Assembly (NCBI GenBank): GCA_026390595.1
Contig: JAPLFQ010000023.1
Span: 124,001 to 188,000, forward strand
DNA from: Ignavibacteriales bacterium
GTDB taxonomy: Bacteria > Bacteroidota > Ignavibacteria > UBA10030
Direction of reading: 5' to 3'
Length of the DNA stretch: 64,000 nt
The notes beneath the pieces are model-generated. The model was not told the origin of the DNA. It searched no databases and saw only the letters and a list, made by a program, of their open reading frames with translations. Below are positions 30,086 through 38,944 of this stretch, in pieces. The position numbers and the translations under genes are program-made. Positions within the stretch are counted from its first letter, which is position 1; each line of letters begins with the position of its first letter.

Positions 30086-31180
30086 CTAGACAGCTCCCTT
30101 CGCCAATCGCTCTCTCGCAGCGGCGAACCCGGGTTTGATCTTGTCATAGATAACGGCGATCCGGCGCTTGTACGGCATGAATGCGCTCTTCATGGCGTTG
30201 ATCGTCAGTTTTTCGAGATCGTCGAGCTTCAGGTCGAAAACGTCCGCAGCGGTCTGATATTCGTCTGTCAGCGTGATGTTGCTCATGAGCCGGTCGTCCG
30301 TATTGAGCGTCACTCTGAACTTATACCGGTAGTAGATTCCGAAAGGATGCTCTTTTATGCTCTTGACCGCACCGGTATGGACATTGCTGGTGAGGCACAT
30401 TTCGAGCGGGAGGCGCTTGTCGAGGACGTATTGCGCCAATCTACCCATATTGAGCACCTCGCCATCCTTCACCTTCATATCCTCAATCAGCCTGGTAGCG
30501 TGGCCGATGCGATGCGCGCCGCACCATTGAATGGCCTGCCAGATCGATTCTTTGCCGAACGCCTCCCCGGCATGGATTGTAATATTGAAGTTCTCACGCT
30601 GAATGTAGTGAAAGGCGTCAACGTGTTTCTTGGGAGGATAGCCCCCTTCCTCACCCGCGAGGTCGAAGCCCACGACTCCTCGATCACGGAAATCCACCGC
30701 AAGCTCGGCGATTTCGTCTGAGAAATGCGGCTCCATGTTCCGCATCGCACAGAGAATGAGTCCGTAGTCGACACCGAAATCGCTCTTCCCCCGCTCAAGC
30801 CCCTTGAGCACGGAACGGACCACAGTTTCATTGTGCAGTCCTTTTTGCCTGTGGAAAACCGGAGCAAATCTAGTCTCCACGTACACCACGCCGTCCTTCT
30901 TCATGTCTTCAACCATTTCATACGCCACCCGCTCCAGCGATTCCTCGGTCTGCATTACACCGCTCGTATGCTCAAATCCTTCGAGGAAGAGCGGAAGGCT
31001 CCCCCGGGTCGCTCCGCGGTAAAACCACTCGGCCAACTCACCCGGATCCGTCGTGGGAAGTTTGTCGTACTTGGTCTCCTTCGCCAGATCTATCACGGTC
31101 TGCGGGCGAAGACCTCCGTCAAGATGATCGTGCAGGAGGACTTTGGGAACCTGACGCAGGAACTCTTTCGTGTATTTCAT
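30086..31180 (-). CDS. add: Adenosine deaminase
   Basis: 364 aa. Zinc and catalytic residues appear in HDHLDGGLRPQ, TIHAGEAFGKESIWQAI, HRIGHATRL and LNTDDRLMSNITLTDEY. It deaminates adenosine or deoxyadenosine to inosine, releasing ammonia. The HDHLDGG form differs from the HxHLDG usual in enterobacteria (Asp between the histidines is tolerated in many bacterial members). It begins 24 nt after the hutH stop and is probably cotranscribed with it, which groups two ammonia-releasing reactions. Confidence 0.93.
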   Translation of the reverse strand: MKYTKEFLRQVPKVLLHDHLDGGLRPQTVIDLAKETKYDKLPTTDPGELAEWFYRGATRGSLPLFLEGFEHTSGVMQTEESLERVAYEMVEDMKKDGVVYVETRFAPVFHRQKGLHNETVVRSVLKGLERGKSDFGVDYGLILCAMRNMEPHFSDEIAELAVDFRDRGVVGFDLAGEEGGYPPKKHVDAFHYIQRENFNITIHAGEAFGKESIWQAIQWCGAHRIGHATRLIEDMKVKDGEVLNMGRLAQYVLDKRLPLEMCLTSNVHTGAVKSIKEHPFGIYYRYKFRVTLNTDDRLMSNITLTDEYQTAADVFDLKLDDLEKLTINAMKSAFMPYKRRIAVIYDKIKPGFAAARERLAKGAV

Positions 31181-31204
31181 AGACCCCTCTCGTTTATCAA
31201 TGAC

Positions 31205-32794
31205 CTAGTCCAAAGAACCGATTCTCTGCTCAACACGGTTCAACACCGCATTGTTCCGCACCAGCTCAAGAGCCTTTTGAATATCCGTGTGCAACACTCT
31301 GTCTCGTTCCAGATGATCGATATGCGAACGAACAAACCGGTACGCTGCCTCCACGCCTTCCCCCGCCTTGATGGTTCGGCCTCCCTCGATCTTCCGCGTG
31401 AAGTCGAGCCCCTGGCTTGCGCACAACATTTCGATTGCGAGCACAGTCTGGGCATTCTTGAGCACCCTCCACGCCTTCTGCGCCCCGATGGAACCCATGC
31501 TGTTGTGATCTTCCTGGTTTGCAGACGTCGGGATTGAATCGACGCTCGCTGGATGGCAAAGGACCTTGTTCTCTGATACAAGGGATGCGGCGGTATATTG
31601 GGCGATCATGTATCCCGAGTTCAGTCCCCCTTTTTCCGTGAGGAAGCGCGGGAGTCCGCTGAGCGAACCATTGACGAGCCTCTCGGTGCGACGTTCAGAA
31701 ATATTCGCAAGCTCTGCCAGGGCGATGGCAAGAAAGTCCATGGCGAGCGCTATGGGCTGACCGTGGAAATTCCCCCCTTCGAGATGAGCCTTGTCGGAAG
31801 GAAAGATGAGCGGGTTGTCGTTGGCGGAGTTTATTTCGGTGGTGATCACGCCATACACATACCCGATCGCGTCTCTCGATGCTCCGTGGACTTGCGGGAT
31901 GCAGCGAATCGAATAAGCGTCCTGGACTCTTGGATCGTTGTACCGGTGCGAGCCCCGGATTTCACTTTTCTTCATCAAGCGTCTCATGCTCCGGGCCACA
32001 GCGATCTGACCTTTATAGGGTCTGAGCTTGTGAATCCTCGGGTCGAATGGAGTGTCACTGCCGCGCAGGGCTTCGACGCTCATTCCCGCCACCACATCGG
32101 CAAGCTTGCAGAGCGCCATCGCCTGATGCACAGCGAGAGCGGCAAACGCCGTCATCATTTGCGTCCCATTGATCAGCGCGAGGCCTTCCTTGGCAGCAAG
32201 TCGGATTGGTTTGAGTCCAACACTTGCAAGGGCATGGGATGCCGAAACCGTTTTACGCGACCGGTCTGTCCAGGTGGGCGCCTGGGAATGATCGTTCTCG
32301 AGCCATACCTTCCCTTTCCCCATCATCGCAAGAACAAGGTGGGCAAGCTGGACAAGGTCTCCGCTTGCTCCGACGGATCCCTGGGACGGCACGACAGGTG
32401 TGATTCCCCGCCGCAGCATCTCGAGCACCATCTCTACCGTTTCGAGCCGCGCTCCTGAATGCCCCTTCGCCAAGGCGTTCGCCCGAAGAACCATCATGGC
32501 CCTCACCACTTCCGGCGGAAGCGGTTCGCCGGCTCCTGCCGCGTGACTGAGAATCAGATTTTCCTGGAGCTGTTCGATGTCTTTCAGGTCGATCCGAACA
32601 TTGCTGAATTCTCCGAAGCCGGTCGTGACGCCATAGACCGTGCGATCGGAATCAACCCACTCATCAATGAGCCGTCGTGCCGCCACAACTCTTCTCTTCG
32701 CACCCGGCGTCAACTCGACGCGCACGTTCTGGCGCGCGATTTCATCGAGAAGCGGAATCGTCAGTGAGTTGCCGTCGAGAAAAAACGTCTTCAT
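31205..32794 (-). CDS. hutH: Histidine ammonia-lyase
   Basis: 529 aa. HutH removes ammonia from histidine to give urocanate. The self-forming MIO cofactor motif is seen in GSVGASGDLVQLAHL (Ala-Ser-Gly triad). Further family segments: YGVTTGFGEF, NGTQMMTAFAAL, QDAYSIRCIPQVHG and SSTSANQED-like PTSANQEDHNSMG. It is the first gene of a minus-strand series and diverges from a REC-kinase gene. The other hut genes (hutU, hutI) are 4-14 kb away on the plus strand. Confidence 0.96.
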   Translation of the reverse strand: MKTFFLDGNSLTIPLLDEIARQNVRVELTPGAKRRVVAARRLIDEWVDSDRTVYGVTTGFGEFSNVRIDLKDIEQLQENLILSHAAGAGEPLPPEVVRAMMVLRANALAKGHSGARLETVEMVLEMLRRGITPVVPSQGSVGASGDLVQLAHLVLAMMGKGKVWLENDHSQAPTWTDRSRKTVSASHALASVGLKPIRLAAKEGLALINGTQMMTAFAALAVHQAMALCKLADVVAGMSVEALRGSDTPFDPRIHKLRPYKGQIAVARSMRRLMKKSEIRGSHRYNDPRVQDAYSIRCIPQVHGASRDAIGYVYGVITTEINSANDNPLIFPSDKAHLEGGNFHGQPIALAMDFLAIALAELANISERRTERLVNGSLSGLPRFLTEKGGLNSGYMIAQYTAASLVSENKVLCHPASVDSIPTSANQEDHNSMGSIGAQKAWRVLKNAQTVLAIEMLCASQGLDFTRKIEGGRTIKAGEGVEAAYRFVRSHIDHLERDRVLHTDIQKALELVRNNAVLNRVEQRIGSLD

Positions 32795-32835
32795 CGGGGA
32801 GCCTTGGCGGTGAGCTTTCTGTGGATATCAATGGC

Positions 32836-32864
32836 AATTTACGGTTGACTTACCTGAGATTCAA
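32836..32864 (-). promoter_or_regulatory. Possible sigma70 promoter for hutH
   Basis: On the minus strand: TTGAAT, 17-nt spacer, TAAATT, ending 41 nt before the hutH ATG. Confidence 0.4.
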
Positions 32865-32890
32865 CCTTGAGCGTCATGTGATGCCGATGA

Positions 32891-32919
32891 TTGACTTTTC
32901 TGACGAATCTCGTTATTAT
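32891..32919 (+). promoter_or_regulatory. Sigma70-type promoter for the signalling genes
   Basis: TTGACT, exactly 17 nt, TATTAT, reading towards the REC-kinase gene at 33058. The implied transcription start near 32926 supports a translation start at 33058 rather than at in-frame codons further upstream. The -10 box lies within an inverted repeat. Confidence 0.5.
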
Positions 32920-32930
32920 CTCGCGAGATT
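32906..32930. promoter_or_regulatory. Inverted repeat overlapping the -10 box (candidate operator)
   Basis: AATCTCG (32906-32912) and CGAGATT (32924-32930) are perfect inverted repeats separated by 11 nt. The right arm is part of a 10-bp perfect palindrome TCTCGCGAGA (32919-32928). The element covers the -10 region of the plus-strand promoter and lies about 40 nt upstream of the hutH promoter, a position suited to a repressor or dual regulator. Confidence 0.45.
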
Positions 32931-33057
32931 TCTTTGGGGTTTGTACGACCTCATCGGCTCCCCACTCTCCGGCCGCATTGACTTCCCTGTGAAGTCCTGG
33001 GCAGCGACAGTCAACAGGGGCTTCAGGCTTTACCCAATAAACGGCGATCCCGATATC

Positions 33058-34158
33058 ATGGACGAACAGAAAATCCGCGTTTTGCTCGCTGACGACGAAG
33101 ACGCACTGAGAACAACCATCGCCGCGTGGCTCAGCGACGAAGGATTCGATGTGGAACAGGCGGCGGACGGGCTTGAGGCGATCAAGCTGGTTCAGACCAA
33201 GGATTTTGACATAGCCTTGCTCGACATCAAGATGCCGGGCGTGAACGGACTTGAAGTTCTTCGGTTCATCACGAAGAATTCGCCGACCACCGACGCGGTG
33301 ATGATGACTGCGATGAGCGATGTCAACATGGCGGTCGAAGCCATGAAGCTGGGGTCGAAGGAGTATCTCACCAAACCGATCGATCTCGACCAGCTCGTTC
33401 CCCAGCTGCACTTGCTGATAAGCAAACGCGATGCCGAGCAGCGCATCCGGCAGTTGCAGTCCGAACACACCTCAAGGTTGCTTTATGATCTCCATAATCC
33501 AATTTCGGGCCTTCGGCAAAGCATCGGATATCTGGTGAAAGAAATGGCTGGACCCGTGAGCGAGCATCAGAAAGAGTTGTTGGGGTACATGACCAACTCG
33601 ATCGACCGGGTCATAGGCCTTCTCACCGATATGATGGACCTTACGAAGCTGGAAGCAGGAAGAGTGCGGCTCAACAAGGGAATCAGCGAGGTGAGCGACC
33701 TCGTCCAGGAGGCTGCGCAGGAGTTCCACGTTCCGCTTCAAGCCAACAAGGTCACCATCGATATTCATCCCGAACCCGATGTTCCGGCAATTGAATTCGA
33801 TCGACAGAAAATTCACCAGGTCCTGCAAAATCTGTTGAGCAACGCTGTCCGCACGACTCCGGGACAGGGAGTCGTTGTAATCCACATCCGGAAAATTGCC
33901 ATGGTGATGGAAGAGGGGCAGCAGCCGGCTGACTATGTGATGGTTTCCGTTTTCAACAGCGGTCCCGGCATTCCTCAGGAAGAGCTCGCGGGCCTCTTCG
34001 ATCGCTATCGGAACGTCACGAACCCAAAAGACGATCAGAAAACGAATCTCGGCCTCATCATCTGCCAGCGTATTCTCGAGGCTCACAGCGGCAGAATCTG
34101 GGTCGAGTCGGAAACCGACAAAGGAGCAACGTTCTACTTTGCGCTTCCAATCCGTTAG
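33058..34158 (+). CDS. Response-regulator receiver fused to histidine kinase
   Basis: 366 aa, cytoplasmic, no membrane segment. REC domain 1-125: acidic ADDEDA, phospho-Asp56 in LLDIKMPG and Lys106 in TKPID. A kinase core follows: H-box LLYDLHNPISGLRQS with His146, N-box VLQNLLSNAVRTTPG, G1 NSGPGIPQEEL and TNLGLIICQRIL. Such inverted hybrids receive phosphate on REC and gate an output kinase. The frame remains open back into hutH, but residues upstream of the ATG 33058 match no domain, and a promoter lies in that region. The NtrC-type gene starts 15 nt downstream. Confidence 0.85.
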   Translation: MDEQKIRVLLADDEDALRTTIAAWLSDEGFDVEQAADGLEAIKLVQTKDFDIALLDIKMPGVNGLEVLRFITKNSPTTDAVMMTAMSDVNMAVEAMKLGSKEYLTKPIDLDQLVPQLHLLISKRDAEQRIRQLQSEHTSRLLYDLHNPISGLRQSIGYLVKEMAGPVSEHQKELLGYMTNSIDRVIGLLTDMMDLTKLEAGRVRLNKGISEVSDLVQEAAQEFHVPLQANKVTIDIHPEPDVPAIEFDRQKIHQVLQNLLSNAVRTTPGQGVVVIHIRKIAMVMEEGQQPADYVMVSVFNSGPGIPQEELAGLFDRYRNVTNPKDDQKTNLGLIICQRILEAHSGRIWVESETDKGATFYFALPIR

Positions 34159-34173
34159 CGAGGGTACAGGAGA

Positions 34174-35559
34174 ATGAGCGCATCAAAAGCGCCAACATCA
34201 ATTCTTGCTGTCGACGACGAAACCGCTATCCTGTCCGCCCTCAAAGGGGTGCTGGAGCAAGAGGGGTATGAGGTTCAAACCGCACAGGATGGTGTCACCG
34301 CCATCAATTGTATCCAGTCGTCTCCGTTCGACATCGTGCTGCTCGATGTCAAGATGCCCCGTGTTGATGGCATTGAAGTTCTTCGGTTCATCAAAGAACA
34401 TTATCTCGACACGCAGGTCATCATGCTGACCGGCATGAGCGATGTCCGGACTGCCGTGGAATGCATGCAGGTAGGAGCCTTCCACTACGTTACCAAGCCC
34501 TATGCGATTGATGAATTACTGACAATCATCAAGCGCGCTCTCGAGCGGAAGCAGCTCGTACTCCAGAACAAGGCCCTGCGGACCGAGCTGGACCGGCATA
34601 CCATTTCTTCGCAGATCGTCAGCCAGAGCAAGGCGTTTCTCGATATTCTGAATCTCGCCGCGCGCATCGCACCGACGGATTCCACCGTCCTCATACAGGG
34701 AGCCAGCGGTACCGGCAAAGAACTCATCGCCAATTTTCTCCATGCGAACAGCGCCCGGAAGAGCGCACCGATGTTGGCGCTGAACTGCTCCTCCATACCG
34801 GAAACGCTCATCGAAAGTGAGATATTCGGTCATGAGAAGGGCGCATTCACCGACGCAAGCTCCGCGAAAGAGGGATTGGTGGAGATCTCGCACGAGGGAA
34901 CATTGTTCCTCGACGAAATCGGTGAGATCTCCATGATGATCCAGCCGAAGCTGCTCCGGTTTCTTCAAACCGGTGAGTACCGTCGTGTCGGCGGAAACAA
35001 GAACCTGAAATCCGACGTGCGCATCATCTCGGCTACAAACAAGGACCTGCTGCAGGAAGTCGCGGCCGGCCGGTTCCGTGAAGATCTTCTGTACCGGTTG
35101 AACGTGATCACGCTCAATCTTCCCTCATTGCGGGAACGTAAGGAGGATATCCCCCTCCTGGTCGAGCATTTTCTGAAGAAGCACTTCCGTGCAAAGGGCC
35201 CGAAACGGGTGGATGAAAAGGCCCTGGAATTGCTGGTGAAATATGATTGGCCGGGAAACGTGCGAGAGCTGGAAAACGTCATCGAGCGTGCTGCCATACT
35301 TTCACGTGATGAGCTCATCAGAGTGGACGACCTTGCCCTCCCCATCGGCAATCGCTCGTTGATCGAGCCGCTGATGCCGATCGATCCCGGGAACCCCCGG
35401 CTCGGGAGCGCCGTCCCGATGACGGAGATCGAGAAAGCTCACATCGACGGCGTACTGAAATCAGTGAGTTGGAACAAGAACATAGCAGCAAAAATCCTCG
35501 GCATCAGTCTGAAGACGCTCTATACGAAGATCCAGCAGTACGAACTCACCAAACCCTGA
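34174..35559 (+). CDS. NtrC-family sigma54-dependent response regulator
   Basis: 461 aa: REC (1-120, phospho-Asp58 in LLDVKMPRVDG, Lys108), AAA+ sigma54-interaction domain (Walker A GASGTGKE at 176-183, Walker B LFLDEIGEI, arginine-finger region FREDLLYRLNVI), and a Fis-type helix-turn-helix at the C-terminus (NKNIAAKILGISLKTLYTKI). The sigma54-contacting loop reads GAFTDA (223-228) rather than the canonical GAFTGA, a variant seen in some family members. With the preceding REC-kinase it may form a two-component pair. Confidence 0.93.
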   Translation: MSASKAPTSILAVDDETAILSALKGVLEQEGYEVQTAQDGVTAINCIQSSPFDIVLLDVKMPRVDGIEVLRFIKEHYLDTQVIMLTGMSDVRTAVECMQVGAFHYVTKPYAIDELLTIIKRALERKQLVLQNKALRTELDRHTISSQIVSQSKAFLDILNLAARIAPTDSTVLIQGASGTGKELIANFLHANSARKSAPMLALNCSSIPETLIESEIFGHEKGAFTDASSAKEGLVEISHEGTLFLDEIGEISMMIQPKLLRFLQTGEYRRVGGNKNLKSDVRIISATNKDLLQEVAAGRFREDLLYRLNVITLNLPSLRERKEDIPLLVEHFLKKHFRAKGPKRVDEKALELLVKYDWPGNVRELENVIERAAILSRDELIRVDDLALPIGNRSLIEPLMPIDPGNPRLGSAVPMTEIEKAHIDGVLKSVSWNKNIAAKILGISLKTLYTKIQQYELTKP

Positions 35560-35635
35560 GCAGTTGAAATCTCGGACCGGAATTGACTAAAGGTCGACCA
35601 CTGCTGCATGCTGTTTTGATTCCTGCCCGACAGGT

Positions 35636-36118
35636 ATGATCATTTATCTGCTTCGCCACGGCGATGCCATTGACTCCTCACGATTCGAAGATCATGATCG
35701 GCCATTGAGCAATTTTGGCCTGCGGCAGGCATCCGCAGTCGGCATGTATCTCGCCGGGACACGCGCGGAGTTAAGTCTGATCTATTGCAGTCCGCTGCTG
35801 CGGGCACGACAGACAGCGGAGGCCGTCCAGCGGCAGTTGAAACCAGTATCGGTGCAAACGACCGAATCGCTCCTCTCATCCAGCGACCCGAAGCAGATTG
35901 TCGGGGAACTTCGAAAAGCCCGACAGCGGAATGTGCTGCTGGTCGGTCACGAACCCCACCTCAGCCGGACCATCTCTGTTCTCCTTTGGGAGGATATCCG
36001 GAGCCGGGTTGAGATGAGAAAATGCAGCCTCGCTTGCATTTCCACAGCGGATCCTCTAGAGGAAGGACGCGGTGTCCTCCAGTGGCTTCTTGAATCCAAT
36101 CACACGCTGAAGGACTGA
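35636..36118 (+). CDS. sixA: Phosphohistidine phosphatase SixA-like
   Basis: 160 aa histidine-phosphatase superfamily protein beginning MIIYLLRHGDAID, with the catalytic RHG (His8), then RPLSNFGLRQA, YCSPLLRARQTAEA and VGHEPHLSRT carrying the second catalytic His. SixA of E. coli removes phosphate from the HPt domain of the ArcB kinase. Two HPt domains are encoded downstream in this co-directional cluster, which makes them candidate targets (inference). Confidence 0.87.
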   Translation: MIIYLLRHGDAIDSSRFEDHDRPLSNFGLRQASAVGMYLAGTRAELSLIYCSPLLRARQTAEAVQRQLKPVSVQTTESLLSSSDPKQIVGELRKARQRNVLLVGHEPHLSRTISVLLWEDIRSRVEMRKCSLACISTADPLEEGRGVLQWLLESNHTLKD

Positions 36119-36260
36119 TTCTCAAGAACGCCTCACCGGGAATCAGCCGTGATCTGAAGTGAAAACGCCGGAGGCGCTTGATCACCTGTGCCGGAGCGCA
36201 TTCCGTGTGGTGAAGCAAAGGCGATTGACAACACGCACATCGATTGGGAAGGAACACACC

Positions 36261-36743
36261 ATGGATTTGAAAACCGTCACCATCGAAAAACCGGAAGCGA
36301 CAAATTTCATTCTGGGGCAATCGCATTTTATCAAGACGGTCGAGGACATTCATGAGGCTATCGTTCAGACGAACTCACACATGAAGTTCGGACTTGGATT
36401 CTGCGAATCGTCCGGCCCAGCCCTTGTCCGGTACACGGGCAACGATTCCTCGCTGATCGAACTCGCGAAACAAAACGCCCTCGCTCTTTCATGCGGGCAT
36501 TGTTTCATTCTTTTCATGGAGAATGGCTTTCCCGTCAACATCCTCAATACAATCAAGAACATACCAGAGGTGTGCGGCATATTTTGCGCCACTGCAAACC
36601 CTGTCGAGGTCATCGTCGCAGAGACGCCTCAGGGAAGAGGCATCCTGGGAGTCATCGACGGTGTGAAAACAAAGGGAATTGAAACAGAGACCGATATCAA
36701 GACACGGAAAGAATTCCTGAGAACAATCGGTTACAAGCTCTAA
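36261..36743 (+). CDS. Adenosine-specific kinase family protein (Adenosine_kin)
   Basis: 160 aa. The sequence matches the small family named adenosine-specific kinase: VTIEKPEATNFILGQSHFIK at the start, then MKFGLGFCESSGPALVRY, GHCFILFMENGFPVN and CATANPVEVIVAE. Biochemical support for the name is limited. The ATG at 36261 has a strong GGAAGGAA upstream, and the longer in-frame start at 36159 lacks one. A second adenosine-related gene (add) is on the other side of hutH. Confidence 0.85.
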   Translation: MDLKTVTIEKPEATNFILGQSHFIKTVEDIHEAIVQTNSHMKFGLGFCESSGPALVRYTGNDSSLIELAKQNALALSCGHCFILFMENGFPVNILNTIKNIPEVCGIFCATANPVEVIVAETPQGRGILGVIDGVKTKGIETETDIKTRKEFLRTIGYKL

Positions 36744-36751
36744 TGAACCCG

Positions 36752-36777
36752 GGACACCCGTTGGTCAGACGGGGTCC
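36752..36777. other. Hairpin between the adenosine-kinase-like gene and ridA
   Basis: GGAC-A-CCCGT (36752-36761) pairs with ACGGGGTCC (36769-36777) with one bulged A and a 7-nt loop. There is no T run, so it may be a processing or attenuation element rather than a terminator. Confidence 0.4.
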
Positions 36778-36809
36778 TGCGACAACAACGAATATCATCA
36801 GAGGCCCCA

Positions 36810-37238
36810 ATGAAAAAGCTCTTCCCGTTCCTCGTTCTCGCAAGCCTGCTGGCAGGATGCGCACCAAGCCATACGTTCATCACAGATGCCAAAACTATTG
36901 GGCCATACAGCCCGGCAGTGAAAGTAGGCCCCTTCCTCTACCTCTCGGGCCAGATTGCGATGAAGCCCGGGACAACCGAGCTCGCAGGGGACGATGTGGA
37001 AACACAGGCTCGTCAAGCCCTCGAGAACATCAAGTCGATCCTGTCGAAGGCCGGCTACGAGATGGCCGATGTCGTGCAGTGCACGGTATATCTGAAAGAC
37101 ATGAATGACTTCGCGAAAATGAACCAGATCTACAGCAGCTTTTTTGTGCAGGGTCGTTTCCCGACACGCACGACGGTGGAAGTTTCAAACCTCCCGGCGA
37201 AAGCCCGAATCGAGATCACTGCGGTAGCCTGCAAATGA
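36810..37238 (+). CDS. RidA-family protein with a lipoprotein signal
   Basis: 142 aa. Residues 18-142 are a normal RidA (YjgF/YER057c/UK114) domain: [58 protein letters not shown], with the conserved active-site arginine. RidA hydrolyses reactive enamines/imines in the cytoplasm. Here the first 17 residues form a lipoprotein signal ([17 protein letters not shown]), so the protein should be exported and lipid-anchored. It precedes hutU by 31 nt. What an envelope RidA would act on is unknown. Confidence 0.85.
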   Translation: MKKLFPFLVLASLLAGCAPSHTFITDAKTIGPYSPAVKVGPFLYLSGQIAMKPGTTELAGDDVETQARQALENIKSILSKAGYEMADVVQCTVYLKDMNDFAKMNQIYSSFFVQGRFPTRTTVEVSNLPAKARIEITAVACK

Positions 37239-37269
37239 GCAATACAACGATGACAAACGGAGTTCAGTC

Positions 37270-38943
37270 ATGAAAAAGAAGACGGTATCCCCTCCCCATC
37301 GCAAAGTGCACGCGCCGCGCGGGACAACGCTGAGCTGCAAAGGATGGATACAGGAAGCAGCGCTTCGGTTGCTGATGAACAATCTGGATCCCGAAGTTGC
37401 CGAAAAACCGGCTGAACTCATCGTGTACGGCGGAACCGGAAAAGCCGCGAGGAACTGGGCTTGTTACGATGCTATTATCTCAAGTCTCAAAGCCCTTGAA
37501 GACGACGAAACGCTTCTTGTTCAATCGGGAAAGCCTGTCGGAGTTTTCAAGACGCATACAAATGCTCCACGCGTCCTCATCAGCAATTCAATGCTCGTCC
37601 CGAAGTGGGCCACATGGGATGAATTCCGTAGGCTGGAGGCTCTCGGCCTGACGATGTACGGCCAGATGACTGCCGGGAGCTGGATTTATATCGGCAGCCA
37701 GGGCATTCTCCAGGGGACCTACGAAACGTTTGCGGAGTGCGGAGTCCGGCATTTTCGGGGATCTCTCGCGGGCAAGTTCCTCTTGACGGCTGGTCTCGGC
37801 GGCATGGGAGGAGCTCAGCCGCTCGCGGCTACGATGAACGGCGCAGCATGCCTCGTTGTGGAGGTCGATCCCGATCGCATCCAGCGGCGATTGAAGACGA
37901 GCTATCTGGATACAATGTCGGACAATTTGGACGACGCACTGACGCAGATTCGTGCTGCGAAAGAAAGAAAACTTCCTCTCTCCGTCGGATTGCTGGGCAA
38001 CGCCGCAGACATCATCCCCAGAATCGCCGACGGGAAATTCCTGCCGGACATCGTCACTGATCAGACCTCGGCGCATGATACGCTCAACGGATATGTTCCC
38101 GCGGGTATGCCGTATGCGAAAGCCCTCGCGCTCCGGAAAAAGGACCCTGAACGCTATGCGGCACTGGCGAAAGCATCGATCGTCGCCCACGTGAAAGGCT
38201 TGCTGAAGCTTCAGAAGAAAGGGTCGATCGTGTTCGACTATGGTAACAACATTCGCGGCGAGGCACAGGCAAACGGGTTGAAGAATGCATTCGCAATTCC
38301 CGGCTTCGTGCCCGAGTACATCAGACCGCTGTTTTGTGACGGCAAAGGTCCGTTTCGATGGGTCGCGTTGTCGGGAGATCCGGAAGATATCTATCGAACA
38401 GACAGGGCAATTCTGGAGACGTTCCCCGAAAACAAGCGACTCTGCAATTGGATTGAGAAAGCACAGAACCAAATCTCCTTCCAAGGCCTGCCGGCGCGCA
38501 TCTGCTGGTTAGGATACGGCGAACGGGCGAAGATGGGAAAGATTTTCAATGACCTCGTGGCGAACGGAGAAGTGAAGGCCCCAATCGTGATCGGGCGGGA
38601 CCATCTCGACTGCGGGAGCGTTGCCTCGCCAAACCGTGAGACCGAGCTCATGAAAGACGGCAGCGATGCGATCGCCGATTGGCCCATTCTCAACGCTCTG
38701 CTCAACGCCGTCGGGGGCGCAAGCTGGGTGAGCGTCCATCACGGCGGCGGCGTCGGCATCGGCTTGTCGATCCATGCAGGGATGGTCGTCGTCTGTGACG
38801 GCACGAAAGAAGCGGCGCAGCGGCTCCAACGCGTATTGACCTACGACCCCGGTATGGGTGTAATTCGCCACTCTGATGCCGGATATGAACGAGCGATCAG
38901 GAACGCCAAAACGTGGGACATCAAGATCCCGATGATGCCATAA
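37270..38943 (+). CDS. hutU: Urocanate hydratase
   Basis: 557 aa, standard length. HutU adds water to urocanate to form imidazolonepropionate using tightly bound NAD. Visible motifs: [31 protein letters not shown], the NAD-binding [32 protein letters not shown], and [20 protein letters not shown] with the conserved cysteine. GGAG precedes the ATG. It is second of the hut pathway and lies 31 nt after ridA; the hybrid kinase starts 1 nt after its stop. Confidence 0.97.
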   Translation: MKKKTVSPPHRKVHAPRGTTLSCKGWIQEAALRLLMNNLDPEVAEKPAELIVYGGTGKAARNWACYDAIISSLKALEDDETLLVQSGKPVGVFKTHTNAPRVLISNSMLVPKWATWDEFRRLEALGLTMYGQMTAGSWIYIGSQGILQGTYETFAECGVRHFRGSLAGKFLLTAGLGGMGGAQPLAATMNGAACLVVEVDPDRIQRRLKTSYLDTMSDNLDDALTQIRAAKERKLPLSVGLLGNAADIIPRIADGKFLPDIVTDQTSAHDTLNGYVPAGMPYAKALALRKKDPERYAALAKASIVAHVKGLLKLQKKGSIVFDYGNNIRGEAQANGLKNAFAIPGFVPEYIRPLFCDGKGPFRWVALSGDPEDIYRTDRAILETFPENKRLCNWIEKAQNQISFQGLPARICWLGYGERAKMGKIFNDLVANGEVKAPIVIGRDHLDCGSVASPNRETELMKDGSDAIADWPILNALLNAVGGASWVSVHHGGGVGIGLSIHAGMVVVCDGTKEAAQRLQRVLTYDPGMGVIRHSDAGYERAIRNAKTWDIKIPMMP

Positions 38944-38944
38944 T

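Noticed and set aside
32677-33057. N-terminal extension of the REC-kinase gene into hutH
   Set aside because: The frame is open, but it overlaps the hutH start, matches no domain, and a promoter for the gene lies at 32891-32919; the REC domain starts right after ATG 33058.
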